Shown: positions 33,818-43,440 of the stretch, piece by piece
Position numbering within the stretch: position 1 is the first letter of the stretch
How the letters are laid out: each line of letters begins with the position of its first letter
NCBI GenBank assembly: GCA_963082975.1
Contig: OY720348.1
Location: forward strand, 51,782,421-51,846,420
Direction: 5' to 3'
Length of the DNA stretch: 64,000 nucleotides
Source: Labia minor
Taxonomy: Eukaryota > Arthropoda > Insecta > Dermaptera > Spongiphoridae
Notes under the pieces: generated by a model
Database searches by the model: none
The model's input: the letters and a program-made list of their open reading frames with translations, nothing else
What the model was told of the DNA's origin: nothing
Program-made: the position numbers and the translations under genes

Positions 33818-34012
33818 CAGGGGTCAGCAAAATACGGCCCGCGGGCCAAATCTGGCCCGCGGATATATATTGTCATTTTTGATGCAAATGTAAAAGAAAT
33901 TTACATATTTCAAAATTCATTTAAGAGTACGATTGACGACCTTATGTCAGAATTTCAATTAGAAGTCATTGATCTGCAAATATTAAAGATGACCATTTGC
34001 AAACAACTTTAA
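33818..34012 (+). mobile_element. hAT element remnant: terminal repeat joined to a transposase scrap
   Basis: CAGGGGTCAGCAAAATACGG followed by CCCGCGGGCC and TGGCCCGCGG is a characteristic hAT (Charlie-like) terminus with a subterminal palindrome. From 33923 an open frame reads STIDDLMSEFQLEVIDLQ, which resembles the conserved LQLEVIDLQ-type segment upstream of the hAT dimerisation region. The rest of the transposase and the second terminus were not found, so this is an internally deleted and truncated copy unrelated to the intact hAT at 40.6 kb. Confidence 0.65.
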
Positions 34013-34160
34013 TTATAGGAAGTAGTAACTTTGTATCCAATTATGATGAAATAATTACATCCATTACATTAATGCAAAATTTATTATTTAATTGATTGAT
34101 TAATTTAAAATTTATTTTATTAGATTCTTCGTTAGTACAGTAAAATATATATTGTATCAT
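34013..34160. other. A+T-rich spacer
   Basis: No recognisable feature; possibly the eroded 3' part of the preceding hAT remnant. Confidence 0.35.
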
Positions 34161-34164
34161 GTCA

Positions 34165-34225
34165 TAAGAGTGAACAGACAGACAGACATGAAGTGAAGTT
34201 GATAAAAACGTTATACATGCTTTAA
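34165..34225 (-). repeat. Family J dispersed repeat (copy J2)
   Basis: GAGTGAACAGACAGACAGAC followed by ATGAAGTGAAGTTG is the reverse complement of the J1 core at 26408-26455. Confidence 0.5.
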
Positions 34226-35095
34226 TTTTTATCTATTAACTTTTATTTTCAAATTGACCTCTGTTAATTACATTTATACAATATCAAAAGATATAATAAT
34301 AAATAAATAATAAACCTTTATATTTTATAATTGCTATCTTCATAGGCATGTCAGTAACATTTAAATATTGACTTTTGGGGCCCATATCCCATATATCTAT
34401 CTGGTACTTTCTATACATTCTCATTATCCCATCCCATATATGTGAGTCCTCCTTTATAAAAGCTACTAAAATCCAATGTTATTTAATAATAAAAAATAAA
34501 TAGTATAACTTTTTTATATTGTGTGTAATTTATTTCGCTATTAAAGTGTCGTCCCGTTACTCTTTAAAATCATTGATTTTTCAAGTATATTATTGTATTG
34601 GGGAGACAATTAAATATTTAATGGTTCTTAGAATGATATTTATGTTACAGTTATTTGAAGAGTTGGTTTTTTTTATAATACTATTGAAATTTTTTTAATG
34701 CATATAAACAATTGGGGGGGAAGGGAGTGTGAAAAGTAAAAAAAAAATAATTTATCTGAAATTAATGTAGAATTAATAAAAATTTAATAATTTATAATTA
34801 TTAATAAAGACAAATTTAGTATATTTTGAAATCTCCGTTAATAAATTAAATATTTTATCCTATGACAATTTTATTGTTTAAACTCCGTGTTAACTTTCAC
34901 TTCTCATGTATTATATATATATGTATATATATATTTATATTTATATGTATTTATATATATACTCATATTTTATTATCTTTTGAAACGATTTTATTGTTTG
35001 TTAGAAATAATATTTATTTATTTAATAAGTAAACTGACATTAATTAACAAATTTTCTCTTTTCTTCCTGTCATTATTATTATAATAAATTATTTA
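34226..35095. other. A+T-rich spacer
   Basis: It holds (TA)n/(TATT)n stretches (34914-34965) and a G-run (34715-34722). No gene was recognised. Confidence 0.5.
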
Positions 35096-35099
35096 TCAT

Positions 35100-35139
35100 T
35101 TTTACCGACTGACGATAGTAAGGGAGGTATTGTTTTTTT
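35100..35139 (+). mobile_element. Solo family B end module
   Basis: TTTTACCGACTGACGATAGT followed by AAGGGAGGTATTG and T-rich sequence is the first ~36 bases of family B with no element body behind it. The same module occurs inside family A copies at 18585 and 48299. Confidence 0.8.
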
Positions 35140-35295
35140 ATATAAAGAGATTATTTTTAAATTTATCATAAAAAACACAAAAAATTATTTGAGTTGATTT
35201 CTTAAAACACGAACCAATATTATAAAATTGATTGTATAAAATATTATATTATAATATAACATAAATATATACATCTGATAAAATTAAAATATATA

Positions 35296-35712
35296 AAATC
35301 GGTGGTATATTATGGGTGGGAGGCATGGTCTATGACCCTGAGAGACGAGAGTAGATTTAGGTTATGTATTTGAGAATAGGATTATTCGCAGCATTTATGG
35401 GCCAAAGAAAGATAAGTTAACCGGGGATCGGCGGAGACTGCATAACGAGGAATAGAATGACCTCTATGCCCCCCAAGACATATTTAGGGTTATAAAATCG
35501 AGAAGGATGCGATGGGCAGAGCACGTGGCTAAAATGAGTGAAGAAAGAATGGCGAGAAATATATGGATGGACAATGTAGGGAGGGACGTGAGAGAGATGG
35601 GAGAGGGTAAGAACTGGAGAGTTGTGACTCAGGATAGGGAGACTTGGAGAAATGTGGTTGCTGGTTGAACTCTGTAGATCCACAGAGATAGATAGATAGA
35701 TGCATCTGTGTA
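35296..35712 (+). pseudogene. Family C non-LTR retrotransposon ORF2 C-terminus and 3' tail (copy C3)
   Basis: The plus-strand translation reads YYGWEAWSMTLRDESRFRL. After one frameshift (near 35362) it continues VFENRIIRSIYGPKKDKLTG, DRRRLHNEE-stop-NDLYAPQD and IFRVIKSRRMRWAEHVAKMS. The last in-frame part is WRVVTQDRETWRNVVAG. This is the region after the reverse transcriptase domain in RTE/Jockey-like elements (FENR..R.I.GP, HN.EL..LY, I.S.R..WAGH). The stop at 35454 replaces an expected leucine or glutamine. It ends with ATCCACAGAGATAGATAGAT, i.e. a (GATA)n tail typical of such elements. It is 5'-truncated and non-functional. Confidence 0.85.
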
Positions 35713-35819
35713 CAAGTAACATATAAAAGAAAACTAAAATCAATTCCTATTTAATACTGCTAAAATTTATTTAAAGTATTAAAAATTATTTGAGAATTAA
35801 ATAAAAATATTTGATGCTT

Positions 35820-35935
35820 CGATGAGATTCGATCCGAAGCCATGAATTTTCTAAGCCTTCACTCAACCAAAAATAATTAGGTACTTGCGATAAAAACTAA
35901 TGAGCTAACTATGCAATGTTCAGCTATAATATCCC
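35820..35935 (-). repeat. tRNA-like SINE head (degraded)
   Basis: On the minus strand ATAGTTAGCTCATTAGTTTT ... GGCTTCGGATCGAATCTCAT gives an A box (TAGCTCATTAG) and a B box (GGATCGAATCTC). A related but weaker sequence with the same flank lies at 39655-39760 (TTTGATGTCTCGACGAGCC), so this is dispersed rather than a unique tRNA gene. Confidence 0.4.
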
Positions 35936-36064
35936 ATTTAATCTACTCTCCATTCACACAGAGCTAATACATCAATCAAAATTAAAAATAAATGAATTCT
36001 AAAATTATAAAAAAATATAAAATAATTTTAATCAATTCAATTAAAAAAATAACGTATATATATA

Positions 36065-36186
36065 TAGACCTGAGGATCCCGCAAGCTTTAAAGAGAAATT
36101 ATTAATTATTGAATTTTCTTTAGGACCAAACTCGAATGTTCAGTGTAGCAGACTGTCGTGATAACCACTAAACCACTGAAGAGTAT
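36065..36186 (-). mobile_element. Family E tRNA-Val-like SINE (copy E1)
   Basis: Read on the minus strand it starts CAGTGGTTTAGTGGTTATCA and continues CGACAGTCTGCTACACTG and AACATTCGAGTTTGG. The D-arm (GTAGTGGTTATCACG-like) and B box follow eukaryotic tRNA-Val closely. The body (AATTCAATAATTAATAATTT, CTTTAAAGCTTGCGGGATCC) matches the copy at 54530-54660 in outline. It is a tRNA-derived SINE rather than a gene, because the acceptor stem and T-arm are not maintained. Confidence 0.65.
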
Positions 36187-36552
36187 ACATATATGTATAT
36201 AATTAAGTAAGTTATTTTTTTTTCATATTTAGAATCAGGGAGGGAAGCAACAAAAAGAATCAATTTTAAGTATTCTTTAGGAGAAGGATTTTAAGGTAAA
36301 TGACATGAAATCTCCATGTGAAACAAGAAAAGTGGAGAAATCATGAGCTCACATATGGGCAGGTGCGCTAGGCCTGAAGTAGATCTCCTCTTCTCAACAA
36401 AGATCTACTTGTTACCCAATAAAAATTATTAATTATATATAAATAGGATTTAGCATTATTAATTTAAAAGAAAATAATCAATCAATAATTTAATAAACAT
36501 AGAAATCAAATTGTAAGGAATAAATGAAAAAAGGATGAGTAGTTTTAAAATA
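36187..36552. other. Spacer
   Basis: A less A+T-rich part (36300-36420, with AGTAGATCTCC and GATCTACTTG as an inverted pair around 36380-36410) and A+T-rich sequence. No gene was recognised. Confidence 0.4.
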
Positions 36553-36765
36553 AATAAATAAAACTCTGATTTTTGTATATCCTACGAAAGGATAGCGCTT
36601 ATCAAGTCGGTTGTTGCCTAAGCGGGGTAGAGGTATTCTATGATCAGAAGAACGGGTACTCCCAAATTTTATCTTTCTATTTCTTGATCAGTGGCGCTAC
36701 TTTTTATCAAGTAGCCTCTGAAATTTGACCCCGGAGGTTAGAGAAATTATCTTGTTAGGCACGGA
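36553..36765 (-). mobile_element. SINE-like family D (copy D7)
   Basis: Reverse complement of D8: TATCCTACGAAAGGATAGCG, CTTATCAAGTCGGTTGTTGC, CTATGATCAGAAGAACGGG, CGCTACTTTTTATCAAGTAG and TTTGACCCCGGAGG. The head is truncated or diverged. Confidence 0.72.
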
Positions 36766-37138
36766 GAATGAGAGTGTCATATATATTTAATCTTATTTTC
36801 AATTTAATAATTTATTTATAGTTGAAAATAAATACATATTTAATAATAATTACATTTCTATAGAGACAAAGTTATATAATCGCATCATAACGTCTAATGA
36901 ATTTCATTTTAACTCAATATTAATTATTTCATTATAATTTCAGTCTAATTTTATATGAGTAAAATATACCTGTACTTTATCTACGACTAATTAAAAATTA
37001 AATAAATTAGAATGATGATTCATTCTAAAACGAAATATGAAATATTAATATTATTATAATGGTCATAATTATTTTAAAATAAGGGAGTGAGAGGTAAAAT
37101 ATATATGTTTAGTTTCAGGTGTGGGAGGTTAAATTTAA
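36766..37138. other. A+T-rich spacer
   Basis: No gene, no shared repeat. Confidence 0.5.
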
Positions 37139-37140
37139 AA

Positions 37141-37375
37141 ATCTCCACTCGACTATCTCGCAAATTTTAATTGGATTAATTAACATATATTATATTTAAA
37201 TTAAATTATAATTTTTCTTTTTTTAAATTAATAAATAATATTTAATAATAATTGGCTATTTGTTAAAAATTGTTGATGACACTAAGTCACGTGCTGGCGC
37301 GTGATTAGCCCTGAACGTGTTAAAAAATTATTTCCTGTACTTTCACCAATGCAATCAAGCTGAAATTACTTATAT
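37141..37375 (+). mobile_element. Family A copy A8a (truncated left half)
   Basis: From the left end (ATCTCCACTCGACTATCTCG) through CACGTGCTGGCGCGTG to TTTCACCAATGCAATCAAGC, then it breaks off. It lies about 120 bases upstream of copy A8b in the same orientation. Confidence 0.85.
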
Positions 37376-37492
37376 ATTACTTTTCTAAATATATACATAA
37401 TTTCAGTTAGTTTCTAATTTATACTTTTATTTATAATATTTTGCGAATAGATTAATTTATCTTTCTGTTTAATTGTTATAAAATTAAAAAAT

Positions 37493-38166
37493 CTGGAGTG
37501 TCTCCATTCGACTATCTCGCAAATTTCGATTTGGATAAAATAACATATATTATATTTAAATTAAATGTAAATAATTAAATTATAACTTAAAATTAACAAA
37601 TAATATTTATTCAACCAGCTCGTGTTTGGCTCTTTGTTGACGGCACCGCGTCATGTGCTGGCGCGTGTTTGGCTCTTTGTTGATGGCACCGCGTCACGTG
37701 CTGGCGCGTGAGTGACTCTTTTTTGGTGGCACCACGTCACGTGCTGGCGCGTGATTGGCAGTCAGCGTGTTCAAAAATTTCAAAAATTAATTCCGGTAAT
37801 TTCAGCGATTCAATCAAACTGAAATTCTATAAATAGCAGTTTTATACAAATTTTAATCATGTGAAAAACTATCAAACATATATCTTTATTTTTACGGTCA
37901 GTTTAGAGGAAAAAAAATGAAAATGTGGTAGATAATGGTCCTCTTTCTACGAATTTTGAATAATGCCCGTGTACCAAATTTCATTATTCTAGCTCAAACC
38001 GTTTTTGCGTAATCTTGTATACATACACACAGAGAAAGAGAGAGAGAGAGAAACATTTTTCTCAACCTTAGTGAAAATGTCTCAGGGACCTTCAAAACAT
38101 ATAAAAACATCAAAATCTCGACATCGAAAATTTTCATGATCGCAATCCTATTTCTGGCCAGATAGT
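37493..38166 (+). mobile_element. Family A copy A8b (full length, triplicated GC module)
   Basis: It runs from CTGGAGTGTCTCCATTCG to ATTTCTGGCCAGATAGT. The GC module is present three times in tandem (37628-37755): each unit has GGCTCTTTGTTGATGGCACC or a variant, then CACGTGCTGGCGCGTG (CATGTGCTGGCGCGTG in the first). A (CA)n(GA)n array lies at 38022-38053. The 121-residue minus frame across its end is spurious. Confidence 0.93.
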
Positions 38167-38289
38167 AAAAATAATAGCAAATTATATTTGTTATAGGTTT
38201 TATTGATTGATTGTGAAAAAAAATAAATATAAAAAACAAAAAATAGGAAGTAAATATAAAATATATATTTATTGATTTATTTTTTTTTA

Positions 38290-38615
38290 AATATTGCTCG
38301 GATTGTGTTCTGCTATGTCCTTCGGGCATTGTCCCTTGTGATGAAGTGAATGCAAACAAATAATTGCTTAACTGTTGATTGTGTGTTGCGAGTGTCTAAT
38401 AATGAATGTATTCTTAATGTCCTCGATTGAAGCAGGTGGGTTTGTAATCCCAACCTGCTCCACCTTGTCTTCTTGGCCTACGGAAATTGGATAACCCATT
38501 TTACTACCGGATGCGACCGTGTAATTATACGTTCTGACGGTCAACACAAAATTGGATTCCGTGTGAATCGGATGGAGCCCTTAACGAGAGAACCGGTTCC
38601 CCCGCCCTCACTAAA
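38290..38615. other. Unique-sequence island
   Basis: Mixed composition: GTCCTTCGGGCATTGTCCC, CAGGTGGGTTTGTAATCCC, GGATGCGACCGTGTAATTAT and GAACCGGTTCCCCCGC (AACCGGTT, a Grainyhead-type site). A 79-residue plus frame (38473-38712) has no domain and runs into (TATA)n. Likely non-coding; regulatory function is inferred. Confidence 0.35.
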
Positions 38616-39105
38616 AACAGTATACGTTCGTTATTTATTGCCTATATATGTATATATATGTATATCTATGTATATATATATAGTCAATTTCCAATTAACA
38701 TCAGAGCAATGATTCTTTTAATTAATCCCTGAACGAAATGAATTGTTTAACGAGTTTGTTTGAATAGAATATTGACCTAGGTCGGCGCAACTCTCGATGT
38801 TTATGTTAATATTAAAGCAAGAGTGGCAGGTGCCTTAAATACAGTGAGAGAAGAGAAGAGAAAGTGTGAGGAAATGGGGTAGGTAGGGTGGGTGGGATAC
38901 GGAGAGAAGGAGGAAGAGATGGTTGAAATTTCCCTGGACGTTTATAAAAGATTTAATAAATTTTCATATCAATATTTATTTTAGATTTACTGAATAGAAA
39001 AGTTGATTGAAATACGTAAATATTTAATAAAATGATCAGTCTAATCATATTTCTTGTTAAAATAAATAAATAAATAAATATTATTAAAAAAAAAATGCAC
39101 GTCAT
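38616..39105. other. Spacer with a purine-rich stretch
   Basis: (TATG)n/(TA)n at 38642-38682, a mixed part (38740-38830) and G/A-rich sequence (38845-38930). No gene was recognised. Confidence 0.45.
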
Positions 39106-39109
39106 ATTA

Positions 39110-39125
39110 TTATTACTATTAAAGA

Positions 39126-39161
<36 letters not shown>

Positions 39162-39598
39162 TTTTTAAGAAGAGAACAAAAATAGAAAAAAAATCAAGTA
39201 ATTATAATTACAAAAAGAAAAAAAATACAAATAAAGTGATTGCAAAAGGGTATCAATTATCAGACCTAAAATAAATCATATATTATTATTATTATTTCAT
39301 CATTCAATGGATTATATATATATATATATATAGTTTTAAATATATAAATTACTAATTAAAAAATAAATTTTTATTATTAAAGATATATATATATATATTG
39401 GTCTTTAGGAAGAGAAGAAAAATAGAAAAAATTTCAGGTAATTATAATTACAAAAAAAAATCATACAAATAAATTAATGATTGTATAATTATCAGAACTA
39501 AAATAAATAATATATAATTATTATTATTATTTGTTCATTCAATGGATTATATATATATAGTATTAAATATATAAATTATTAATTGAAAAATAAATATT
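39110..39598. repeat. Two tandem copies of an A+T-rich ~230-260 bp unit
   Basis: Copy 1 (about 39110-39370) and copy 2 (about 39371-39598) share TTATTATTAAAGATAT, (TA)n, GGAAGAGAAGAAAAATAGAA or a variant, GTAATTATAATTACAAAAA, TTATCAGAACTAAAATAAAT, TTCATTCAATGGATTATATA and AAATATATAAATTA. The copies differ in the lengths of their TA and ATT arrays. Confidence 0.85.
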
Positions 39599-39744
39599 TT
39601 AAAACCATTGAAATACCTGTAAAGAAACACAATAAGTAAAGGAAAATGTATTTAAAGTAATAATATAATTAATTGAAAATCAAATAAAACAATTTGATGT
39701 CTCGACGAGCCGATACTTGACCAATTTAACTATTCCAAGACTGC

Positions 39745-40003
39745 TAAATAGCTTAAATAAAATTAAAATTAATTAATTAAATTTAATGAATGTATTGATA
39801 TTTGAAAAAACAGCACTAATATCAAATGTCATCTACTAAAATTTTAAAAAAATGTATTTAAACTTGAGTGGTAAATAGCTTAAATAAAATTAAAATTAAT
39901 TAATTAAATTTAATGAATGTATTGATATTTTAAACAACAGCACTAAAAAATATCAAATGTCATCTACTAAAATTTTAAAAAAAATGTATTTAAACTTGAG
40001 TGG
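39745..40003. repeat. Two tandem copies of a ~127-132 bp unit
   Basis: TAAATAGCTTAAATAAAATT starts both copies (39745 and 39872), and both end AAACTTGAGTGG. Differences are a few A-tract indels and TTTGAAAAAA against TTTTAAACAA. This is a recent local duplication. Confidence 0.92.
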
Positions 40004-40040
40004 AGGAATAAAAATTATTTTGTACATAATAGGATATACA

Positions 40041-40275
40041 GGGTCATATTAACACTATGCGCTGTTTGGGCTATAACCCAGGGGCGCCGTAACGTAAGGG
40101 GCGCCACGAACGTAAAGATGAAGAAATATTAAATATGTTTAAACTAAAAATGTAATGTAGGAACTTCATTTAACAAAATAATTTTATTTATAATGAATGA
40201 AATATTAAAAAATAATAATATTTAAGAATTTTTAGGTCCTTAGTTAATAGCACAGGGCGATAAAATTGATAAGAA
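40041..40275. mobile_element. MITE-like repeat with CAGGGTCAT end
   Basis: The left end CAGGGTCATATTAACACTAT followed by GCGCTGTTTGGGCTATAACC and CAGGGGCGCC, and the right end, inverted, TAGGGCCATTCTTATC, look like diverged terminal repeats. The interior is A+T-rich. I could not define a target duplication, so the class is uncertain. Confidence 0.45.
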
Positions 40276-40583
40276 TGGCCCTAAATCTATATATCTATAT
40301 ATATAATAAATCAATTATTTCTTTATTTCATCTTAATTCTCATAGTAATTTTTTATTTATTTTTTATATTTGTGTGTGCATGTGAGTGTTGGTTTACAAT
40401 TAGACCTAAAAGAACACAAGTATACCTGTCAACACCGATTGACAATGTTTTTTTACTACACGAACTTAATAATTTAATTTAGATTTTCTTTGGGTGACCC
40501 ATTTACAGCCACTACAGTCAATACGGGGGTATTAACAAATACCTAAATCTTACAATGTTGATATTTTGGAAAAATATTAAATC
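40276..40583. other. Spacer left of the hAT element
   Basis: A+T-rich, with a mixed part (40480-40540) and no gene. Confidence 0.45.
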
Positions 40584-40977
40584 ATCTAGCACATAGGTTC
40601 TTAAACTTATGTACTCCACGGACCCCCACTTGAAAAAATTTTTTTTGACGGACCCCCATCACAACTTTAGGTACTTTACGTCATTTTATTAATTAATTTC
40701 TGGCTTACGATCTCATAAGGACAAGGATATATGATGAATATTTCTAACAGTGATTGGTGAATAACGATTTTTTTGCATATTGTAGAACACATTTTATTAG
40801 AAATTATAATATTGAAGAAAGAAAATACAAACATTGTCATAGCAACAAATCTCACAAATTATAATGGGTACTTACATTAAATTCATATAAATATTTTATA
40901 ATTTTTTTCAGAAAATATTAAATAAGAAATATTTTAAAAAATAACTGCATCTATCTCATTAAATATAACTTACATAT

Positions 40978-42837
40978 TTAATGAGATGTATGCAGTTGTT
41001 TTCTTGAAACAAGAATCTCAATATCTGGCTTAATATTGGAAACTTTTAATCTAAGATCCGGCTCTACATTTAATTTGTTTCTATATTTAGACTTAATATA
41101 AAATAGTACCGAAAAAGCTTGTTCGCATAAATATGTTGTGCAGAATGGAATCAAGTGTTGAAGTGCTTTATTTGCAAGCGCAGGATAATCTGACCTGAGA
41201 AGTAACCAAAAGTTGCTCAATTCAGTTTTGTTAAATTTTAGTTGATAAGTTGTATCACATGATAATTCCACGAGAATATCTTGTTCAGGTGCAGATAAAT
41301 GTTTAGTATTTGTAATTTCCATATTAAATGGATCTCTGATCCAGTTATTGCAAGGATCAGGAGTAGAAAAATACTTCCTGAAGTTGCTTTTCAAAGTAAT
41401 TAAATGTTCAACAAATAATTGACGCGTTTGATTAAGCAATTTTTCACTGGAGCTTTCTATGAAATCATTGAGAGTTGGAAAAGACTCATATACACCGTTC
41501 TGGATGCGTTTCGACCACAAGTCGATTTTTTTAATCATTGCTTCTATTTTATCTTCAACTTTAAATATATTTACAACAGTACCTTGCAGGCTCAAATTAA
41601 GTTCGTTCAATTTTGTAAAAATATCAGTCAAGTAAGCCACCTTAGCTAACCAGATAAAATCATTGAAACATTCGGTCAGTTCAAAATGCGCATCTATTAA
41701 AAACAATCGTATTTCATCTCGAAGCTCAAAAAGGCGAATGAGTACTTTCCCGCGGGACAACCAACGTACATCTGTATGTAATAATAAATGTGTATGTTGA
41801 CTACCCATTTCCTCACACAAAATTTTAAAAACTCTGGAATTAAGTGGACGAGCCTTAATGAAATTGACAATTTTAACTACTTCGTCTAATGTTCTTTTCA
41901 AATCTGGTGACATATTTTTGGCTGCTAATGATTCTCTGTGAATGCAGCAATGATTCCAAACAACCTGAGGCGCAACATTTTTAATAAGAGCAATCAATCC
42001 AGTTCTTGTACCTGACATTGCACGAGCACCATCAGTGCAAATTCCAACACATTTTGGCCACTCTATTTCATTTTCGGTTATAAAATTATTCAAACTGTTA
42101 AATATGTCATTAGCTGTCGTTCGTGAAGGTAGTGAATCACAAAACAATACATCTTCTTGTATTTGATTTTCAAACTCATATCTAATGAAAGTTAACAAAT
42201 TGGCATTATTAGTGACATCAGTACTTTCATCCAATTGTAATGAGTAATAGTGACTTTTGCGCACTCTCGATATTAATTCTTCTTTTATATTACATGACAT
42301 GTCTTCAATCCTATTCTTAACCGTATCATTTGATAATGAAATCAAATTTATATCGTTTGCTGCTTTAGTTCCTAACATTATATTTGTAATTACTTTTGTA
42401 GCAGGAAGAATTAATTGCTCTGCTATATTATGCGGCTTTCCTGCTTTAGCAATAAGTAGAGCTACTTCATATGATGCCATTACTGCTTTCTTACTCATAC
42501 CACCAGATCCCGTCTTTACCATCAATTTCTGACTTGAATTAAGTTCTTCTTTTTTCATTTTAAAAAATTCGATAGACTTACTAACATGCTCGCTGTGCTT
42601 TGTTTGTAAATGACGTCTGAGATTAGCAGGTTTCATACTTTCATTGGATAAACTTTCCTGACATAGAACGCAGACTGGTCTTTCCACATCATTGTTGCAA
42701 ATATAAGTAAATCCAAATGATAAATAATCATCCGAATATTTTCTAGTTTTGCGTTTCTTGGTAGAGTTTGCTGTTGATGCCTCATCATCTGATTCTTTCC
42801 GTTTCTGTGTTGAACCAGTTTGTAGCCAACGATCCAT
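40978..42837 (-). CDS. hAT-family transposase (ZBED5/SCAND3-like), intact
   Basis: This 619-residue protein would cut and paste its own element in the nucleus. A basic stretch (KKRKTRK, 27-33) could be a nuclear signal. A BED-type zinc finger follows: C56, C59, H76 and H81 (CVLCQESL...LRRHLQTKH). The RNase H-like catalytic core has LQLDESTDVT (D203) and GICTDGARAMSG (D269). CCIHRESLAAK (297-307) and HTDVRWLSRGKVLIRLFELR (354-373) follow, and the catalytic glutamate is at 572 (CEQAFS). The C-terminal hAT dimerisation segment is roughly 541-600 (FWLLLRSDYPALANKALQHL). The start at 42837 is used because MDRWL is a typical start in this family and the frame is unbroken. All expected catalytic residues are present and the length fits the family, so it is probably functional. 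Location inside intact termini argues against a domesticated host gene. Confidence 0.93.
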   Translation of the reverse strand: MDRWLQTGSTQKRKESDDEASTANSTKKRKTRKYSDDYLSFGFTYICNNDVERPVCVLCQESLSNESMKPANLRRHLQTKHSEHVSKSIEFFKMKKEELNSSQKLMVKTGSGGMSKKAVMASYEVALLIAKAGKPHNIAEQLILPATKVITNIMLGTKAANDINLISLSNDTVKNRIEDMSCNIKEELISRVRKSHYYSLQLDESTDVTNNANLLTFIRYEFENQIQEDVLFCDSLPSRTTANDIFNSLNNFITENEIEWPKCVGICTDGARAMSGTRTGLIALIKNVAPQVVWNHCCIHRESLAAKNMSPDLKRTLDEVVKIVNFIKARPLNSRVFKILCEEMGSQHTHLLLHTDVRWLSRGKVLIRLFELRDEIRLFLIDAHFELTECFNDFIWLAKVAYLTDIFTKLNELNLSLQGTVVNIFKVEDKIEAMIKKIDLWSKRIQNGVYESFPTLNDFIESSSEKLLNQTRQLFVEHLITLKSNFRKYFSTPDPCNNWIRDPFNMEITNTKHLSAPEQDILVELSCDTTYQLKFNKTELSNFWLLLRSDYPALANKALQHLIPFCTTYLCEQAFSVLFYIKSKYRNKLNVEPDLRLKVSNIKPDIEILVSRKQLHTSH

Positions 42838-43056
42838 TTTATGGAGTAATTTATTAACATTGAACTACAATAATATAAATATAATATAAATATAACGAAT
42901 TATTATTTACTAGCTATGTTTTAATATGATTTTAAATGAATGTTTTAATATCATTTTAAATGAATGTTTTAAATCATTTTAATAAATGTTTTAAATCATT
43001 TTAAATAAATGATTTAATATCATTTTAAATGAATATTAATTTATATAATAAATATA

Positions 43057-43146
43057 TTTCGTAATTTGATTCTAAAATATTATTAATTTCGTAATTTGAT
43101 TCTAAAATATTATTAATTTCGTAATTTGATTCTAAAATATTATTAA
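43057..43146. repeat. Three tandem copies of a 30-bp unit inside the hAT element
   Basis: TTTCGTAATTTGATTCTAAA followed by ATATTATTAA occurs three times in a row. The unit and the following AAAATAAATATTTTT match the family F segment at 58022-58070 (TTTCGTAATTTGATTACAAA), so a piece of a Helitron-like element was acquired and amplified here. Confidence 0.85.
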
Positions 43147-43330
43147 AATAAATATTTTTTATTCATAAAACTAACTTATACTTACTCTCAAAAACAGCCT
43201 TTCTGGGAAATTGCAAAATGTGTTTAGTGTTTTTATAAAATAATGATCATGCAAATTACACTAAAAATTAAAAAAAATTATTAGCTATAATAAACTATTA
43301 TTAGCTATAATTTAATTATAATTAATTAAA

Positions 43331-43440
43331 TTAATAAAAATAATTTAAAGATACAACTCGTTGAGAAATGAACTTATAATTAACATTAATAAAAATAATT
43401 TAAAGATACAACTCGTTGAGAAATGAACTTATAATTAACA
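43331..43440. repeat. Two tandem copies of a 55-bp unit inside the hAT element
   Basis: TTAATAAAAATAATTTAAAG followed by ATACAACTCGTTGAGAAATG and AACTTATAATTAACA occurs at 43331 and again at 43386 without visible difference. Confidence 0.93.

Noticed and set aside
36120-36186. Functional tRNA-Val gene
   Set aside because: The T-arm and acceptor stem are not paired, and a second diverged copy with a shared non-tRNA body exists, so it is SINE-derived.
41419-42532. Plus-strand frames of 76 and 91 residues inside the hAT gene
   Set aside because: They are antisense shadows of the transposase frame.
40978-42837. Domesticated host ZBED/SCAND3-type gene
   Set aside because: Intact terminal repeats, subterminal repeats and a perfect 8-bp duplication tightly bracket the frame, so it is better explained as a transposon.
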